Positions 1-8,967 of a stretch of 32,762 nt of DNA are shown here, in pieces. The position numbers and the translations under genes are program-made. Every line of letters begins with the position of its first letter. Within the stretch, counting starts at the first letter, position 1. The notes beneath the pieces are model-generated. The model ran no database searches, had not been told where the DNA came from, and worked only from the letters and a program-made list of their open reading frames with translations. Origin of the DNA: an uncultured Oscillibacter sp. (GTDB lineage Bacteria; Bacillota; Clostridia; Oscillospirales; Oscillospiraceae); assembly GCA_946183175.1 (NCBI GenBank), contig CAMHBH010000003.1:1-32762 (forward strand), written 5' to 3'.

Positions 1-2
1 AG

Positions 3-236
3 TACGAGGGATATTTCCACATGGCGGGGGATACGAACTATATGCCCGTGGAGTGCGTGTCGGGGCGCGAAAATCCGGACGGTTCCCTGTCCCTGGAAGT
101 CCGGGAGAGTTCGGATTGGAGCGGCGATTCGGCCTGTTCGTTCGAGACCACGCTGAAACCCGATACCACCGGGCAGACTATGCTCTTTGACAAGAACACC
201 GTCACGGGCGGCTGGCTGACCTGGGAAGACGAATAA
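3..236 (+). CDS. C-terminal fragment of an uncharacterised protein (5' end outside window)
   Basis: Frame is open from the window edge (YEGYFHMAGDTNYMPV...WEDE*), stop at 234-236, terminator immediately after. Confidence 0.6.
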   Translation, partial: YEGYFHMAGDTNYMPVECVSGRENPDGSLSLEVRESSDWSGDSACSFETTLKPDTTGQTMLFDKNTVTGGWLTWEDE

Positions 237-280
237 AAAAGCGTCCCCGCGCGTTCGACGACGTGCGGGGGCGTTCGTTT
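235..280. terminator. Putative bidirectional intrinsic terminator between convergent genes
   Basis: CGTCCCCGCGC (242-252) pairs with GTGCGGGGGCG (263-273) using two G-U pairs; A-run on the left, T-rich tail on the right. Confidence 0.7.
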
Positions 281-287
281 TCGCGGC

Positions 288-1718
288 TTACACCGCCACG
301 AAGAACTTGACAAGGAACAGCGCCGAAATGACGTAAGTCAGGGCGGAAACGCGGTTCGCGCGGCCCGTGAAGAGCTGAATCACCGTATAGCAAATCATGG
401 CGAGGCCGATACCGTGCCCGATAGAGCCCGAAATCGGCATGGCAAGCAACATCAGGAATACGGGTACGGCCTCGTCCACGGAGGAGAAGTCGACGTTGCC
501 GAGGCCCTGAAGCATGAGGATTCCGACGTAAATCAGGGCGGCGGAGGTGGCCTGCGCCGGGATGACCGCCGCGACGGGCGCGATAAACACGCACAACAGG
601 AACATAACAGCGGCAGTCAGGGCGGTCAGGCCGGTACGCCCGCCGGCCTCCACGCCGGAGGCCGATTCGACGAACGTCGTCACGGTGGAGGTACCCGTAC
701 AGGCCCCCGTCACGGTGCCGATGGCGTCCGAGAGAAGCGCCTCGCGCATTTGGGGCATGTTGCCGTTTTTGTCGACCATGCCCACGCGCGACGCCGTGCC
801 GATAAGGGTGCCGATGGTGTCGAACATGTCAATCATGCAGAAAGTAATGATGAGCGTAATGGCCGTGAACCAGCCGATTTGGAAGAACGTCGCGAAGTTG
901 AACTTAAACAGCGTCGTGGAGGCCATATCGGCGAACGGCGGCACGAAGGACGCCGTAGAGAGCGACGCGAACGGGTTGACATGCAGAATGAGCGCCTCCC
1001 CGACCCAGTAGACGCACGACGCCGCGAGCATGCCCAGCAGAACCGCGGCCTGTACGCCCCGGAGGCTTAACAGGATAATCACGAACAGCCCGACGAACAT
1101 CGTCACCACGGACAGCACCATCATGGAGTATTCCGCGCCCATGCTGTTCTTGAGTACGCTGGGGGTCATGGCCCCGAAGAAATCGCGCATGACGTAGAAG
1201 GGCGTGGAATAGCCGTTGCCTTCCGCGTAGATTCCGGCGTTGGAGCCGAGGCCGATGTTCATGAGCATGAGGCCAATGGCCGGGCCGATTCCCAGCCGGA
1301 TACACGGCGGAATCGCGGTCACAATGCGGTCGCGGATGTGGAAAATCGACAGCGGGATGAACACGAGGCCCTCTACAAGAATAATGCAGAGCGCGGCCTG
1401 AAAGGCGTTGGTGTAGTCGGTTTCGAGCATTGCGGCGATGTTGGCGACGATGACGGCGAAGAAGCTGTTGAGGCCCATGCCGGGGGCCATGACAAAGGGC
1501 TTGTTCGCCAGGAAGGCCATGCAGGCCGTGCCGAACGCCGACGCCAGGCAAGTCGCCAGAAAGACGCCGTTCCACAGCGGCGTACCCACCTGGAAGCCCG
1601 TCAGAAGGTTCGGGTTCAGGGCGATGATGTACGCCATGGTCATGAACGTGGTCAGGCCGGCGAGAATCTCAGTCCGGACGCTCGTCCCGTTCTCGCGGAG
1701 ATGGAAAAGCTGTTCCAT
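288..1718 (-). CDS. NCS2 family purine (adenine/guanine/hypoxanthine) permease
   Basis: 476 aa polytopic; MEQLFHLRENGTSVRTEILAGLTTFMTMAYIIALNPNLL and NKPFVMAPGMGLNSFFA are typical of PbuG/AdeQ-like permeases; RBS AAGGAGGG upstream. Confidence 0.93.
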   Translation of the reverse strand: MEQLFHLRENGTSVRTEILAGLTTFMTMAYIIALNPNLLTGFQVGTPLWNGVFLATCLASAFGTACMAFLANKPFVMAPGMGLNSFFAVIVANIAAMLETDYTNAFQAALCIILVEGLVFIPLSIFHIRDRIVTAIPPCIRLGIGPAIGLMLMNIGLGSNAGIYAEGNGYSTPFYVMRDFFGAMTPSVLKNSMGAEYSMMVLSVVTMFVGLFVIILLSLRGVQAAVLLGMLAASCVYWVGEALILHVNPFASLSTASFVPPFADMASTTLFKFNFATFFQIGWFTAITLIITFCMIDMFDTIGTLIGTASRVGMVDKNGNMPQMREALLSDAIGTVTGACTGTSTVTTFVESASGVEAGGRTGLTALTAAVMFLLCVFIAPVAAVIPAQATSAALIYVGILMLQGLGNVDFSSVDEAVPVFLMLLAMPISGSIGHGIGLAMICYTVIQLFTGRANRVSALTYVISALFLVKFFVAV

Positions 1719-1754
1719 AGGAAAAATCCCTCCTTGTTAGACGCGTTACGCTGA

Positions 1755-1783
1755 ACTGTACCATAGTTTTACGGAAATTACAA
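1755..1783 (-). promoter_or_regulatory. Candidate sigma-A promoter of the purine permease
   Basis: On - strand TTGTAA-17 nt-TACAGT, upstream of the permease. Confidence 0.5.
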
Positions 1784-1972
1784 GGCCTTTGCGGAACTTT
1801 GTCGGAATCGCCACGACGCGCGCGGCGGGAAAACGAAAATTTCGGCGCTTTTTTGTCGGAAGTCCCGGAAATTTCCGCGCTCCCGGCAACGGCAAAACGG
1901 CGTTTCGCGCTTCTACGCGGATTCCCGCTTTCCGTACGGGATAGCGGAGTGATAAAACTACGCTATTTTCGC

Positions 1973-1994
1973 GCGCAAAAAAACATTTTTGCGC
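1973..1994. promoter_or_regulatory. Perfect inverted repeat upstream of purE promoter (candidate operator)
   Basis: GCGCAAAAA-aaca-TTTTTGCGC, 18 nt upstream of the -35 box at 2012. Confidence 0.4.
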
Positions 1995-2011
1995 CGCAAA
2001 GAATAAAAGAT

Positions 2012-2040
2012 TTGACATAGAGGGCGCTTTGTAGTATTCT
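2012..2040 (+). promoter_or_regulatory. Sigma-A promoter of the pur operon
   Basis: TTGACA (2012-2017), 17-nt spacer, TATTCT (2035-2040). Confidence 0.7.
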
Positions 2041-2055
2041 TGACGGCATACAGGG

Positions 2056-2079
2056 CGCGGAATCATAAGCGGTTCCGCG
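2056..2079 (+). other. Stem-loop in the purE 5' leader
   Basis: CGCGGAATC-ataagc-GGTTCCGCG, 9 bp with one G-U, just after the predicted start of transcription. Confidence 0.5.
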
Positions 2080-2113
2080 AATTGCGATAGAATCAAAGGA
2101 GGGAATGTTTATC

Positions 2114-2608
2114 ATGAAGAAAGTCGCGGTGATTATGGGCAGCGATTCCGACTGGCCGGTCGTGAAGGCGTCCTGCGACGCGCTCGGCGCGTTCGGGATT
2201 CCCTACGAGGCCCACATCTACAGCGCGCACCGTACCCCGGAGGAGGCCGCGCGGTTCGCCCGCGACGCCCGCGCGAACGGCTACGGCGTCCTGATTTGCG
2301 CGGCGGGCATGGCGGCACACCTCGCGGGCGCGTTCGCGGCGAATACCACCCTTCCCGTGATTGGCATTCCCATGAAGGGCGGCGCGCTCGACGGCCTCGA
2401 CGCCTTACTCGCTACCGTACAAATGCCGGGCGGTATTCCCGTCGCGACCGTCTCGCTCAACGGCGCGAAGAATGCCGCGATTCTGGCGGCGGAAATTCTG
2501 GCCGTCGGCGACGATACGCTCGCCGCGAAACTCGAAGCCGAACGCGACACCATGCGGCGGCAAATCGCCGAAAAAGAGGCGGCCTTGCAGGCCTCCTTGA
2601 AGGCCTGA
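2114..2608 (+). CDS. purE: 5-(carboxyamino)imidazole ribonucleotide mutase, PurE
   Basis: MGSDSDWPV...YSAHRTPE...AGMAAHLAG...[30 protein letters not shown] favours ATG 2114 over 2105. Confidence 0.95.
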   Translation: MKKVAVIMGSDSDWPVVKASCDALGAFGIPYEAHIYSAHRTPEEAARFARDARANGYGVLICAAGMAAHLAGAFAANTTLPVIGIPMKGGALDGLDALLATVQMPGGIPVATVSLNGAKNAAILAAEILAVGDDTLAAKLEAERDTMRRQIAEKEAALQASLKA

Positions 2609-2622
2609 CGGGGAGAAATGGC

Positions 2623-4044
2623 ATGGGCGGATTTTTTGGAACAATATCCCGGCGCAACTGCGTGATGGACTTGTTTTTCGGCGTGGACTATCACTCCCAT
2701 TTGGGCACGCGACGCGGCGGCATGGTGGTCTACAGTCCGAAGGACGGCTTTCAGCGGCAGATTCACAGTATCGAGAACACGCCCTTCCGGACGAAGTTCG
2801 AGGCCGATTTGCCGAAATTCCACGGCACCAGCGGAATCGGCTGTATCAGCGACACCGACCCGCAACCGCTTTTAGTGCGGTCGCATTTGGGCCTCTACGC
2901 GATTTCCACCGTAGGGCGAATCAACAACGCCGAACAGCTCGCGGAGAAATACTTCTCCATGGGCGGGCGGCAGTTCATGGCGATGAGTTCCGGCGAAGTC
3001 AACGCCTCCGAACTGACGGCGGCGCTTATCAACGAGGCGGATTCGTTCCCGGAGGGTATCCGGCGGGCACAGGAGAGTATCGACGGCTCGTCGAGTATCC
3101 TGCTACTGACGCCCGACGGCCTGATTGCGGCCCGTGACAGGCTGGGCCGCCTGCCCGTACTCGTAGGCCAGAACGACGACGGCTGTTGTGTGTCGTTCGA
3201 GTCGTTTGCCTACCAGAAGTTAGGCTACCGGACAGTCCGTGAACTCGGCCCGGGCGAAATCGTGCGTATCACGCCGGAGGGTGTCGAACAACTGCGCGCG
3301 CCGGGGGACACTATGCGCATTTGCGCCTTTCTCTGGACTTACTACGGCTACCCCAATTCCAACTATGAGGGCGTCAACGTGGAGGTCATGCGCTACCAGA
3401 ACGGGGAAATCATGGCGCGCGAGGAGGCGCTACAGGACACGCTCCCCGACGTGGATTTCGTGGCGGGGGTGCCGGATTCCGGACTTCCGCACGCTATCGG
3501 CTACGCGAACCGTTCCGGCAAACGCTTTGCGCGCCCGTTCGTGAAGTATACGCCAACCTGGCCGCGCTCGTTCATGCCGGAAAATCAGGAAGTACGAAAC
3601 CAGGTTGCCAAAATGAAGCTGATTCCCGTCCCGGAACTCATTGAGGGGCGGAAACTGCTGTTCGTGGATGATTCGATAGTCCGGGGAACGCAGTTGCGGG
3701 AGACGCTCGAGTTTCTCTACGGGAGCGGCGCGAAGGAAGCGCATATTCGTTCGGCCTGTCCTCCGGTGATGTACGGCTGTAAGTACCTGAACTTCTCGCG
3801 GAGCAATTCCGACATGGAACTGCTGGCGCGCCGTACCGTGCAACTGCTGGAAGGCAACGACGGACAGGAGCACCTCGAAGAGTACGCGGACGCCTCGACG
3901 GAGCGCGGGCAGTGCCTGTTGAAGTCGATTTGCGAACAGATGGGGTTCCACTCACTGGGCTACCAGTCGATGGACGGGCTTTTGGAGGCAATCGGAATCG
4001 ACCGGGACAAGATTTGCACCTACTGCTGGACGGGGAAGGAATAG
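2623..4044 (+). CDS. purF: Amidophosphoribosyltransferase homolog (PurF family) with an atypical glutaminase domain
   Basis: PRTase motif [38 protein letters not shown]-terminus [37 protein letters not shown]; pur operon context. Confidence 0.88.
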   Translation: MGGFFGTISRRNCVMDLFFGVDYHSHLGTRRGGMVVYSPKDGFQRQIHSIENTPFRTKFEADLPKFHGTSGIGCISDTDPQPLLVRSHLGLYAISTVGRINNAEQLAEKYFSMGGRQFMAMSSGEVNASELTAALINEADSFPEGIRRAQESIDGSSSILLLTPDGLIAARDRLGRLPVLVGQNDDGCCVSFESFAYQKLGYRTVRELGPGEIVRITPEGVEQLRAPGDTMRICAFLWTYYGYPNSNYEGVNVEVMRYQNGEIMAREEALQDTLPDVDFVAGVPDSGLPHAIGYANRSGKRFARPFVKYTPTWPRSFMPENQEVRNQVAKMKLIPVPELIEGRKLLFVDDSIVRGTQLRETLEFLYGSGAKEAHIRSACPPVMYGCKYLNFSRSNSDMELLARRTVQLLEGNDGQEHLEEYADASTERGQCLLKSICEQMGFHSLGYQSMDGLLEAIGIDRDKICTYCWTGKE

Positions 4045-4055
4045 GAGGACATTCT

Positions 4056-4775
4056 ATGGAAAAGCTGGAACAAATCTACGAAGGCAAGGCCAAGAAGGTA
4101 TACCGCACGGACGACCCCGAACTCTGTATTGTGGAGTACAAGGACGACGCGACGGCGGAGAACGGCAAGAAACGCGGTACGATTGTCGGCAAGGGCGTCG
4201 TCAACAACCAGATGACCAACCGTCTCATGGCGCGCATGGAGAAGGCCGGGATTCCGACGCATTTCGTACGGGAACTCAGCGAGCGCGAGACACTGGTCAA
4301 GAAGGTGTCGATTGTGCCGCTGGAAGTGATTATCCGGAACATTTCGGCGGGGCATTTCGCGTCGCGCTACGGCGTCGAGGAGGGGATTGTATTCGACAGC
4401 CCCACGATTGAGTTTTCGTACAAGAATGACGAACTCGACGACCCGCTTCTGAACGCCTACCACGCCCGCGCGTTGAAACTCGCGACGGCGGAGGAAATCG
4501 AGACCATCAAAAAGTACGCGTTCGCGGTCAACGACAAGCTGAAAGCGTTCTGGAAGGAATGCGGCGTGATACTCGTCGACTTTAAGCTGGAGTTCGGGCG
4601 TCTCCCCGACGGTACCATCGTACTCGCCGACGAAATCAGCCCGGACACCTGCCGCCTGTGGGACGAGAAGACGCATGAGAAATTAGACAAAGACCGTTTC
4701 CGCCGCGACATGGGCGGCGTCGAGGACGCCTACGCGGAAGTCATGAAGCGCTTGCTTGCGCACGACAACGGATAA
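4056..4775 (+). CDS. purC: Phosphoribosylaminoimidazole-succinocarboxamide synthase (SAICAR synthetase)
   Basis: YEGKAKKVYRTDD...DDATA...VPLEVIIRNISAGHFASRYG...LADEISPDTCRLWD; RBS AGGAGG. Confidence 0.96.
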   Translation: MEKLEQIYEGKAKKVYRTDDPELCIVEYKDDATAENGKKRGTIVGKGVVNNQMTNRLMARMEKAGIPTHFVRELSERETLVKKVSIVPLEVIIRNISAGHFASRYGVEEGIVFDSPTIEFSYKNDELDDPLLNAYHARALKLATAEEIETIKKYAFAVNDKLKAFWKECGVILVDFKLEFGRLPDGTIVLADEISPDTCRLWDEKTHEKLDKDRFRRDMGGVEDAYAEVMKRLLAHDNG

Positions 4776-4796
4776 TTCGCGGAGGAGGTGCTAGGG

Positions 4797-5831
4797 GTGC
4801 GCAGTTTTTCGGAGAGCTACAAGGCGGCGGGCGTCGATATCGAGGCCGGATACGCCGGAGTGAAACTCATGCGCGGGCACGTCGAGCGGACGAATATCCC
4901 GGGCGTACTGTCGGGGCTGGGCGGTTTCGGGGGGCTGTTCGCCCCGGACTTGAGCGCATACAAAGACCCGGTACTGGTGTCGGGCACGGACGGCGTCGGG
5001 ACTAAAATCCGTATCGCGCAACTGATGAACCGTCACGACACGGTCGGCATTGACTGCGTGGCGATGTGCGTCAACGACGTGCTGTGCTGTGGGGCAAAGC
5101 CGCTGTTCTTCCTGGACTATATCGCAATCGGGAAGAACGACCCGGAGAAAGTAGCGTCGATAGTTTCTGGCGTGGCGGAGGGCTGCGTACAGGCCGGGTG
5201 CGCGCTTCTGGGCGGCGAGACCGCCGAACACCCCGGAATCATGAAGGCCGACGACTACGATTTAGCCGGGTTTACGGTGGGCATTGTCGACCGCGCCCGG
5301 CTCCTTGACAATACGGCTATCGTCCCCGGCGACGTTGTAATCGCGCTTCCGTCGTCCGGACTGCACTCCAACGGCTTTTCGCTGGTGCGGCAGGTGTTCC
5401 ACGTCGAGACGGGGAGCTTGACGCGCAAAGTGCCGGAGTTGGGCTGTATGCTGGGCGAGGCCTTACTGACCCCGACGACGATTTATGTCAAGCCGGTGTC
5501 GCGCTGTCTGGAAACCCTGCGGGTAAAGGGTATCAGCCACATTACGGGCGGCGGCTTTCAGGAGAACATTCCGCGCTGTCTGCCGAAGGGCGTCTCGGCG
5601 AAGCTGGACAAGGCCGCGATTCGCACTCCGCCCATATTCCAACTCTTGCGGGACATGGGCCACATCCCGGAGCGCGACATGTTCAATACGTTCAACATGG
5701 GCGTGGGCATGGTCATGGTCGTGGCGGCGGACATCGCCGACCGGGCTATGGAACTCTTGCGCGGGGAGGGCTGTCAGGGGTATCTACTCGGCGAGATTGT
5801 CGCGGGCGACGAGGGCGTGATTCTCTGTTGA
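4797..5831 (+). CDS. purM: Phosphoribosylformylglycinamidine cyclo-ligase (AIR synthetase)
   Basis: SYKAAGVDIEAGYAGVKLM...VSGTDGVGTK...CCGAKPLFFLDYIA...GGETAEHPG...HITGGGFQENIPR; likely GTG start at 4797 (4788 also possible). Confidence 0.95.
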   Translation: MRSFSESYKAAGVDIEAGYAGVKLMRGHVERTNIPGVLSGLGGFGGLFAPDLSAYKDPVLVSGTDGVGTKIRIAQLMNRHDTVGIDCVAMCVNDVLCCGAKPLFFLDYIAIGKNDPEKVASIVSGVAEGCVQAGCALLGGETAEHPGIMKADDYDLAGFTVGIVDRARLLDNTAIVPGDVVIALPSSGLHSNGFSLVRQVFHVETGSLTRKVPELGCMLGEALLTPTTIYVKPVSRCLETLRVKGISHITGGGFQENIPRCLPKGVSAKLDKAAIRTPPIFQLLRDMGHIPERDMFNTFNMGVGMVMVVAADIADRAMELLRGEGCQGYLLGEIVAGDEGVILC

Positions 5832-5855
5832 AGGCGTGAAAGGGAGAGAGGGAGT

Positions 5856-6476
5856 ATGGAGAAAGTCCGGATAGCGGTATTCGTGTCGGGCGGCGGTACG
5901 AATCTGGAAGCGTTGCTCAACGCGCAGGAGCGCGGGGAAATCCCGCACGGGGAAATTGTACTGGTGGTGTCGAGCGCGGCGGGGGCCTACGCGCTGACGC
6001 GCGCGGAGCGGCACGGCGTACACGCTGTGACAGTCGCGCGGAAGGGCCGCGCCCCGCAGGATTTCGAGGCGGAACTGTTGCGGCGTCTGCTGGAAGCCAA
6101 AATAGACGTAATCGTACTGGCGGGGTTCCTGACGATTCTCTCGGAGGAGTTCGTAAAGCTCTGGCCGGGGCGTATCCTGAATGTACACCCGTCGCTGATT
6201 CCGTCGTTCTGCGGCAAGGGCTACTACGGGCTGAGAGTACACGAGGAGGCGCTGGCGCGGGGCGTGAAAGTCACGGGCGCGACGGTTCACCTTGTCAACG
6301 AGATTCCCGACGGCGGCGAGATTCTCTTACAGAAAGCCGTGGAAGTCCTCCCCGGCGACACCCCGGAAGTTTTGCAAAAGCGCGTGATGGAGCAGGCGGA
6401 ATGGGTACTCCTCCCGCGCGCAGCGGAGATGGTATGCGCACAACTTTTCGAGAACGGAGGCGGCGAAAATGCGTGA
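5856..6476 (+). CDS. purN: Phosphoribosylglycinamide formyltransferase (GART)
   Basis: VFVSGGGTNLEALL...VLAGFLTILS...RILNVHPSLIPSFCGKGYYG...VTGATVHLVNEIPDGGEIL. Confidence 0.95.
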   Translation: MEKVRIAVFVSGGGTNLEALLNAQERGEIPHGEIVLVVSSAAGAYALTRAERHGVHAVTVARKGRAPQDFEAELLRRLLEAKIDVIVLAGFLTILSEEFVKLWPGRILNVHPSLIPSFCGKGYYGLRVHEEALARGVKVTGATVHLVNEIPDGGEILLQKAVEVLPGDTPEVLQKRVMEQAEWVLLPRAAEMVCAQLFENGGGENA

Positions 6477-7647
6477 ACTGGAATTGAAGTACGGCTGTAA
6501 CCCGAACCAGAAGCCCGCGCGAATTTTCATGCGCGGGGAGCGGGAGTTGCCGATTGAGGTACTCAACGGCAAACCGGGCTATATCAACTTTCTGGACGCG
6601 TTCAACTCGTGGCAGTTGGTGCGGGAGCTGAAAGCGGCGACGGGTATGCCGGCGGCGGCGTCCTTTAAGCACGTCTCCCCGGCGGGGGCCGCGCTGGGGA
6701 ATCCGATTTGCGAGACGGGCCGGAAAATCCTGTTCGTCGAGGACGGGCTGGAACTGTCCCCGATTGCCTGTGCCTATGTCCGCGCGCGCGGCTCGGACAG
6801 GCTCTGCTCCTACGGCGACTGGGCCGCGCTGTCGGACATCTGCGACGAACCCACGGCGCGCTATCTCAAAAACGAGGTCTCCGACGGGATAATCGCCCCC
6901 GGCTACACGAAAGAGGCGTTGGAAATCCTCAAAACCAAGAAGAAGGGCGGCTACAACGTCGTGCAAATCGACCCCGACTACGTGCCGGAGCATGAGGAGT
7001 ACAAGGACGTATTCGGTATCACGTTCCAGCAGGGCCGCAACGACTACAAAATCGACGCGTCGATTTTAGGCAACATCGTCACGAAGAACAAAGACCTCCC
7101 CGACGCCGCCAAGCGTGACATGATGGTCGCGCTGATTACGCTCAAATATACGCAGTCGAACTCCGTCTGCTACGTGCGGGAGGGGCACGCAATCGGGGTT
7201 GGGGCCGGACAGCAAAGCCGGATACACTGTACGCGCCTGGCCGGGAATAAGGCCGACAACTGGTTTTTGCGCCACCACCCGCGCGTATTGGAACTGCAAT
7301 TCGTGGACAGTATCCGCCGCGCCGAGCGCGACAACGCGATTGATGTGTATTTGTCCGACGAGTACGAGGACATTCTGGCGGAGGGCGTCTGGCAAAATAC
7401 GTTCCGTATCAAGCCCGAACCCCTCACGCGCGAGGAGAAACGCGACTGGATTGCAAAGTTTTCGGGCGTGACGGTCGGCTCCGACGCCTTTTTCCCGTTC
7501 GGCGACAACGTCGAGCGGGCGCGCAAGAGCGGCGCGAACTATATCGTACAGCCCGGCGGTTCCATCCGCGACGACAACGTCATCGCCACCGCCGACAAGT
7601 ACAATATGGTCATGTCCTTCACGGGAATGCGCCTGTTCCACCACTGA
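6469..7647 (+). CDS. purH: Stand-alone AICAR formyltransferase (PurV / PurH C-terminal domain only)
   Basis: 392 aa; [14 protein letters not shown]...[12 protein letters not shown]...[10 protein letters not shown]...[19 protein letters not shown]...[13 protein letters not shown]; no MGS-like IMP cyclohydrolase domain. Start overlaps the purN stop by 8 nt. Confidence 0.9.
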   Translation: MRELELKYGCNPNQKPARIFMRGERELPIEVLNGKPGYINFLDAFNSWQLVRELKAATGMPAAASFKHVSPAGAALGNPICETGRKILFVEDGLELSPIACAYVRARGSDRLCSYGDWAALSDICDEPTARYLKNEVSDGIIAPGYTKEALEILKTKKKGGYNVVQIDPDYVPEHEEYKDVFGITFQQGRNDYKIDASILGNIVTKNKDLPDAAKRDMMVALITLKYTQSNSVCYVREGHAIGVGAGQQSRIHCTRLAGNKADNWFLRHHPRVLELQFVDSIRRAERDNAIDVYLSDEYEDILAEGVWQNTFRIKPEPLTREEKRDWIAKFSGVTVGSDAFFPFGDNVERARKSGANYIVQPGGSIRDDNVIATADKYNMVMSFTGMRLFHH

Positions 7648-7662
7648 GCGACGGAGGCAGTC

Positions 7663-8940
7663 ATGAAATTACTGGTAGTAGGCGGCGGGGGCCGCGAACA
7701 CGCAATCATTAAGAAACTGCGCGAAAATCCCGACGTGTCCGAGATTTACGCGCTCCCGGGCAACGGCGGAATCTCCGCTGACGCGATTTGTATTCCGGAA
7801 ATCGGCGCGAAAGACCTTGACGGCATTGTGAACTTTGCCAGGTCGCGCGCGATTGATTTCGCGGTTGTCGCGCCCGACGACCCGCTGGCGCTGGGCTGTG
7901 TCGACAGGTTGCACGCGGCCGGGATTCCGTGTTTCGGCCCCGACGCCAAGGCCGCGCGTATCGAAAGCAGTAAGGTATTCGCCAAGAATCTTATGCGGAA
8001 GTACGGCATTCCTACGGCGGATTACCGGGTTTTCACGTCGCCGGAGACGGCGCTAGAGTATCTGGAAACGGCGAAATTCCCGATAGTCTTAAAGGCCGAC
8101 GGTCTCGCGCTGGGGAAAGGCGTACTGATTGCGCAAAGTCCCGACGAGGCGCGTCAGGCCGTGCGGACGCTCATGCAGGACAGGATTTTCGGCGCGGCGG
8201 GGGACGAAATCGTCATAGAGGAATTTCTGACGGGCCCGGAGGTCAGCGTACTGGCCTTCACGGACGGGACGGCGATTTCGCCGATGGTCTCGTCAATGGA
8301 CCATAAGCGCGCCGGGGACGGCGACACCGGGCTGAATACGGGCGGCATGGGGACGGTAGCCCCGAACCCGTACTACACGCCGGAAGTCGCGAAAATCTGT
8401 ATGGACACGATTTTCCTGCCGACGCTGGACGCCATGCGGAAAGAGGGGTGCCCGTTCAAGGGCTGTCTGTACTTCGGGCTCATGCTGACGCCCGACGGCC
8501 CCCGGGTTATCGAGTACAACTGCCGTTTCGGCGACCCGGAGACGCAAGTCGTGCTACCGCTCCTGAAAACCGACCTTCTGACGATTATGCAGGCGGTTGA
8601 GGCGGGAACGCTGTCGGAAATCGCGGTGGAGTGGGCGGACGCCTGCGCGGCCTGTGTCATACTGGCGTCGGGGGGCTACCCGGAGAAGTACGAGACCGGA
8701 AAGCCGATTCACTTTACGTCGCCCATGCCGCCGAACGTCACCTGCTACCACGCCGGGGACAGGGACAGTCACGGACAGCTCGTGACATCCGGCGGGCGCG
8801 TACTGGGTGTAACCGCCGTCGCGCCTACGCTACGGGAGGCCTTGCGCGACGCGTACCGGGCCGCGGATACGGTGGAATTCGACGGAAAGTATCTGCGTCG
8901 CGACATCGGGGCCCGGGCCTTACAGGCCGGAATGCGCTGA
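7663..8940 (+). CDS. purD: Phosphoribosylamine-glycine ligase
   Basis: [15 protein letters not shown]...[13 protein letters not shown]...[19 protein letters not shown]. Confidence 0.97.
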   Translation: MKLLVVGGGGREHAIIKKLRENPDVSEIYALPGNGGISADAICIPEIGAKDLDGIVNFARSRAIDFAVVAPDDPLALGCVDRLHAAGIPCFGPDAKAARIESSKVFAKNLMRKYGIPTADYRVFTSPETALEYLETAKFPIVLKADGLALGKGVLIAQSPDEARQAVRTLMQDRIFGAAGDEIVIEEFLTGPEVSVLAFTDGTAISPMVSSMDHKRAGDGDTGLNTGGMGTVAPNPYYTPEVAKICMDTIFLPTLDAMRKEGCPFKGCLYFGLMLTPDGPRVIEYNCRFGDPETQVVLPLLKTDLLTIMQAVEAGTLSEIAVEWADACAACVILASGGYPEKYETGKPIHFTSPMPPNVTCYHAGDRDSHGQLVTSGGRVLGVTAVAPTLREALRDAYRAADTVEFDGKYLRRDIGARALQAGMR

Positions 8941-8967
8941 GCGACACTAGCAAAGGAGGGAGAGTGC

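Noticed and set aside
1784-2055. Purine riboswitch upstream of purE or the permease
   Set aside because: Could not find the conserved three-way-junction core on either strand.
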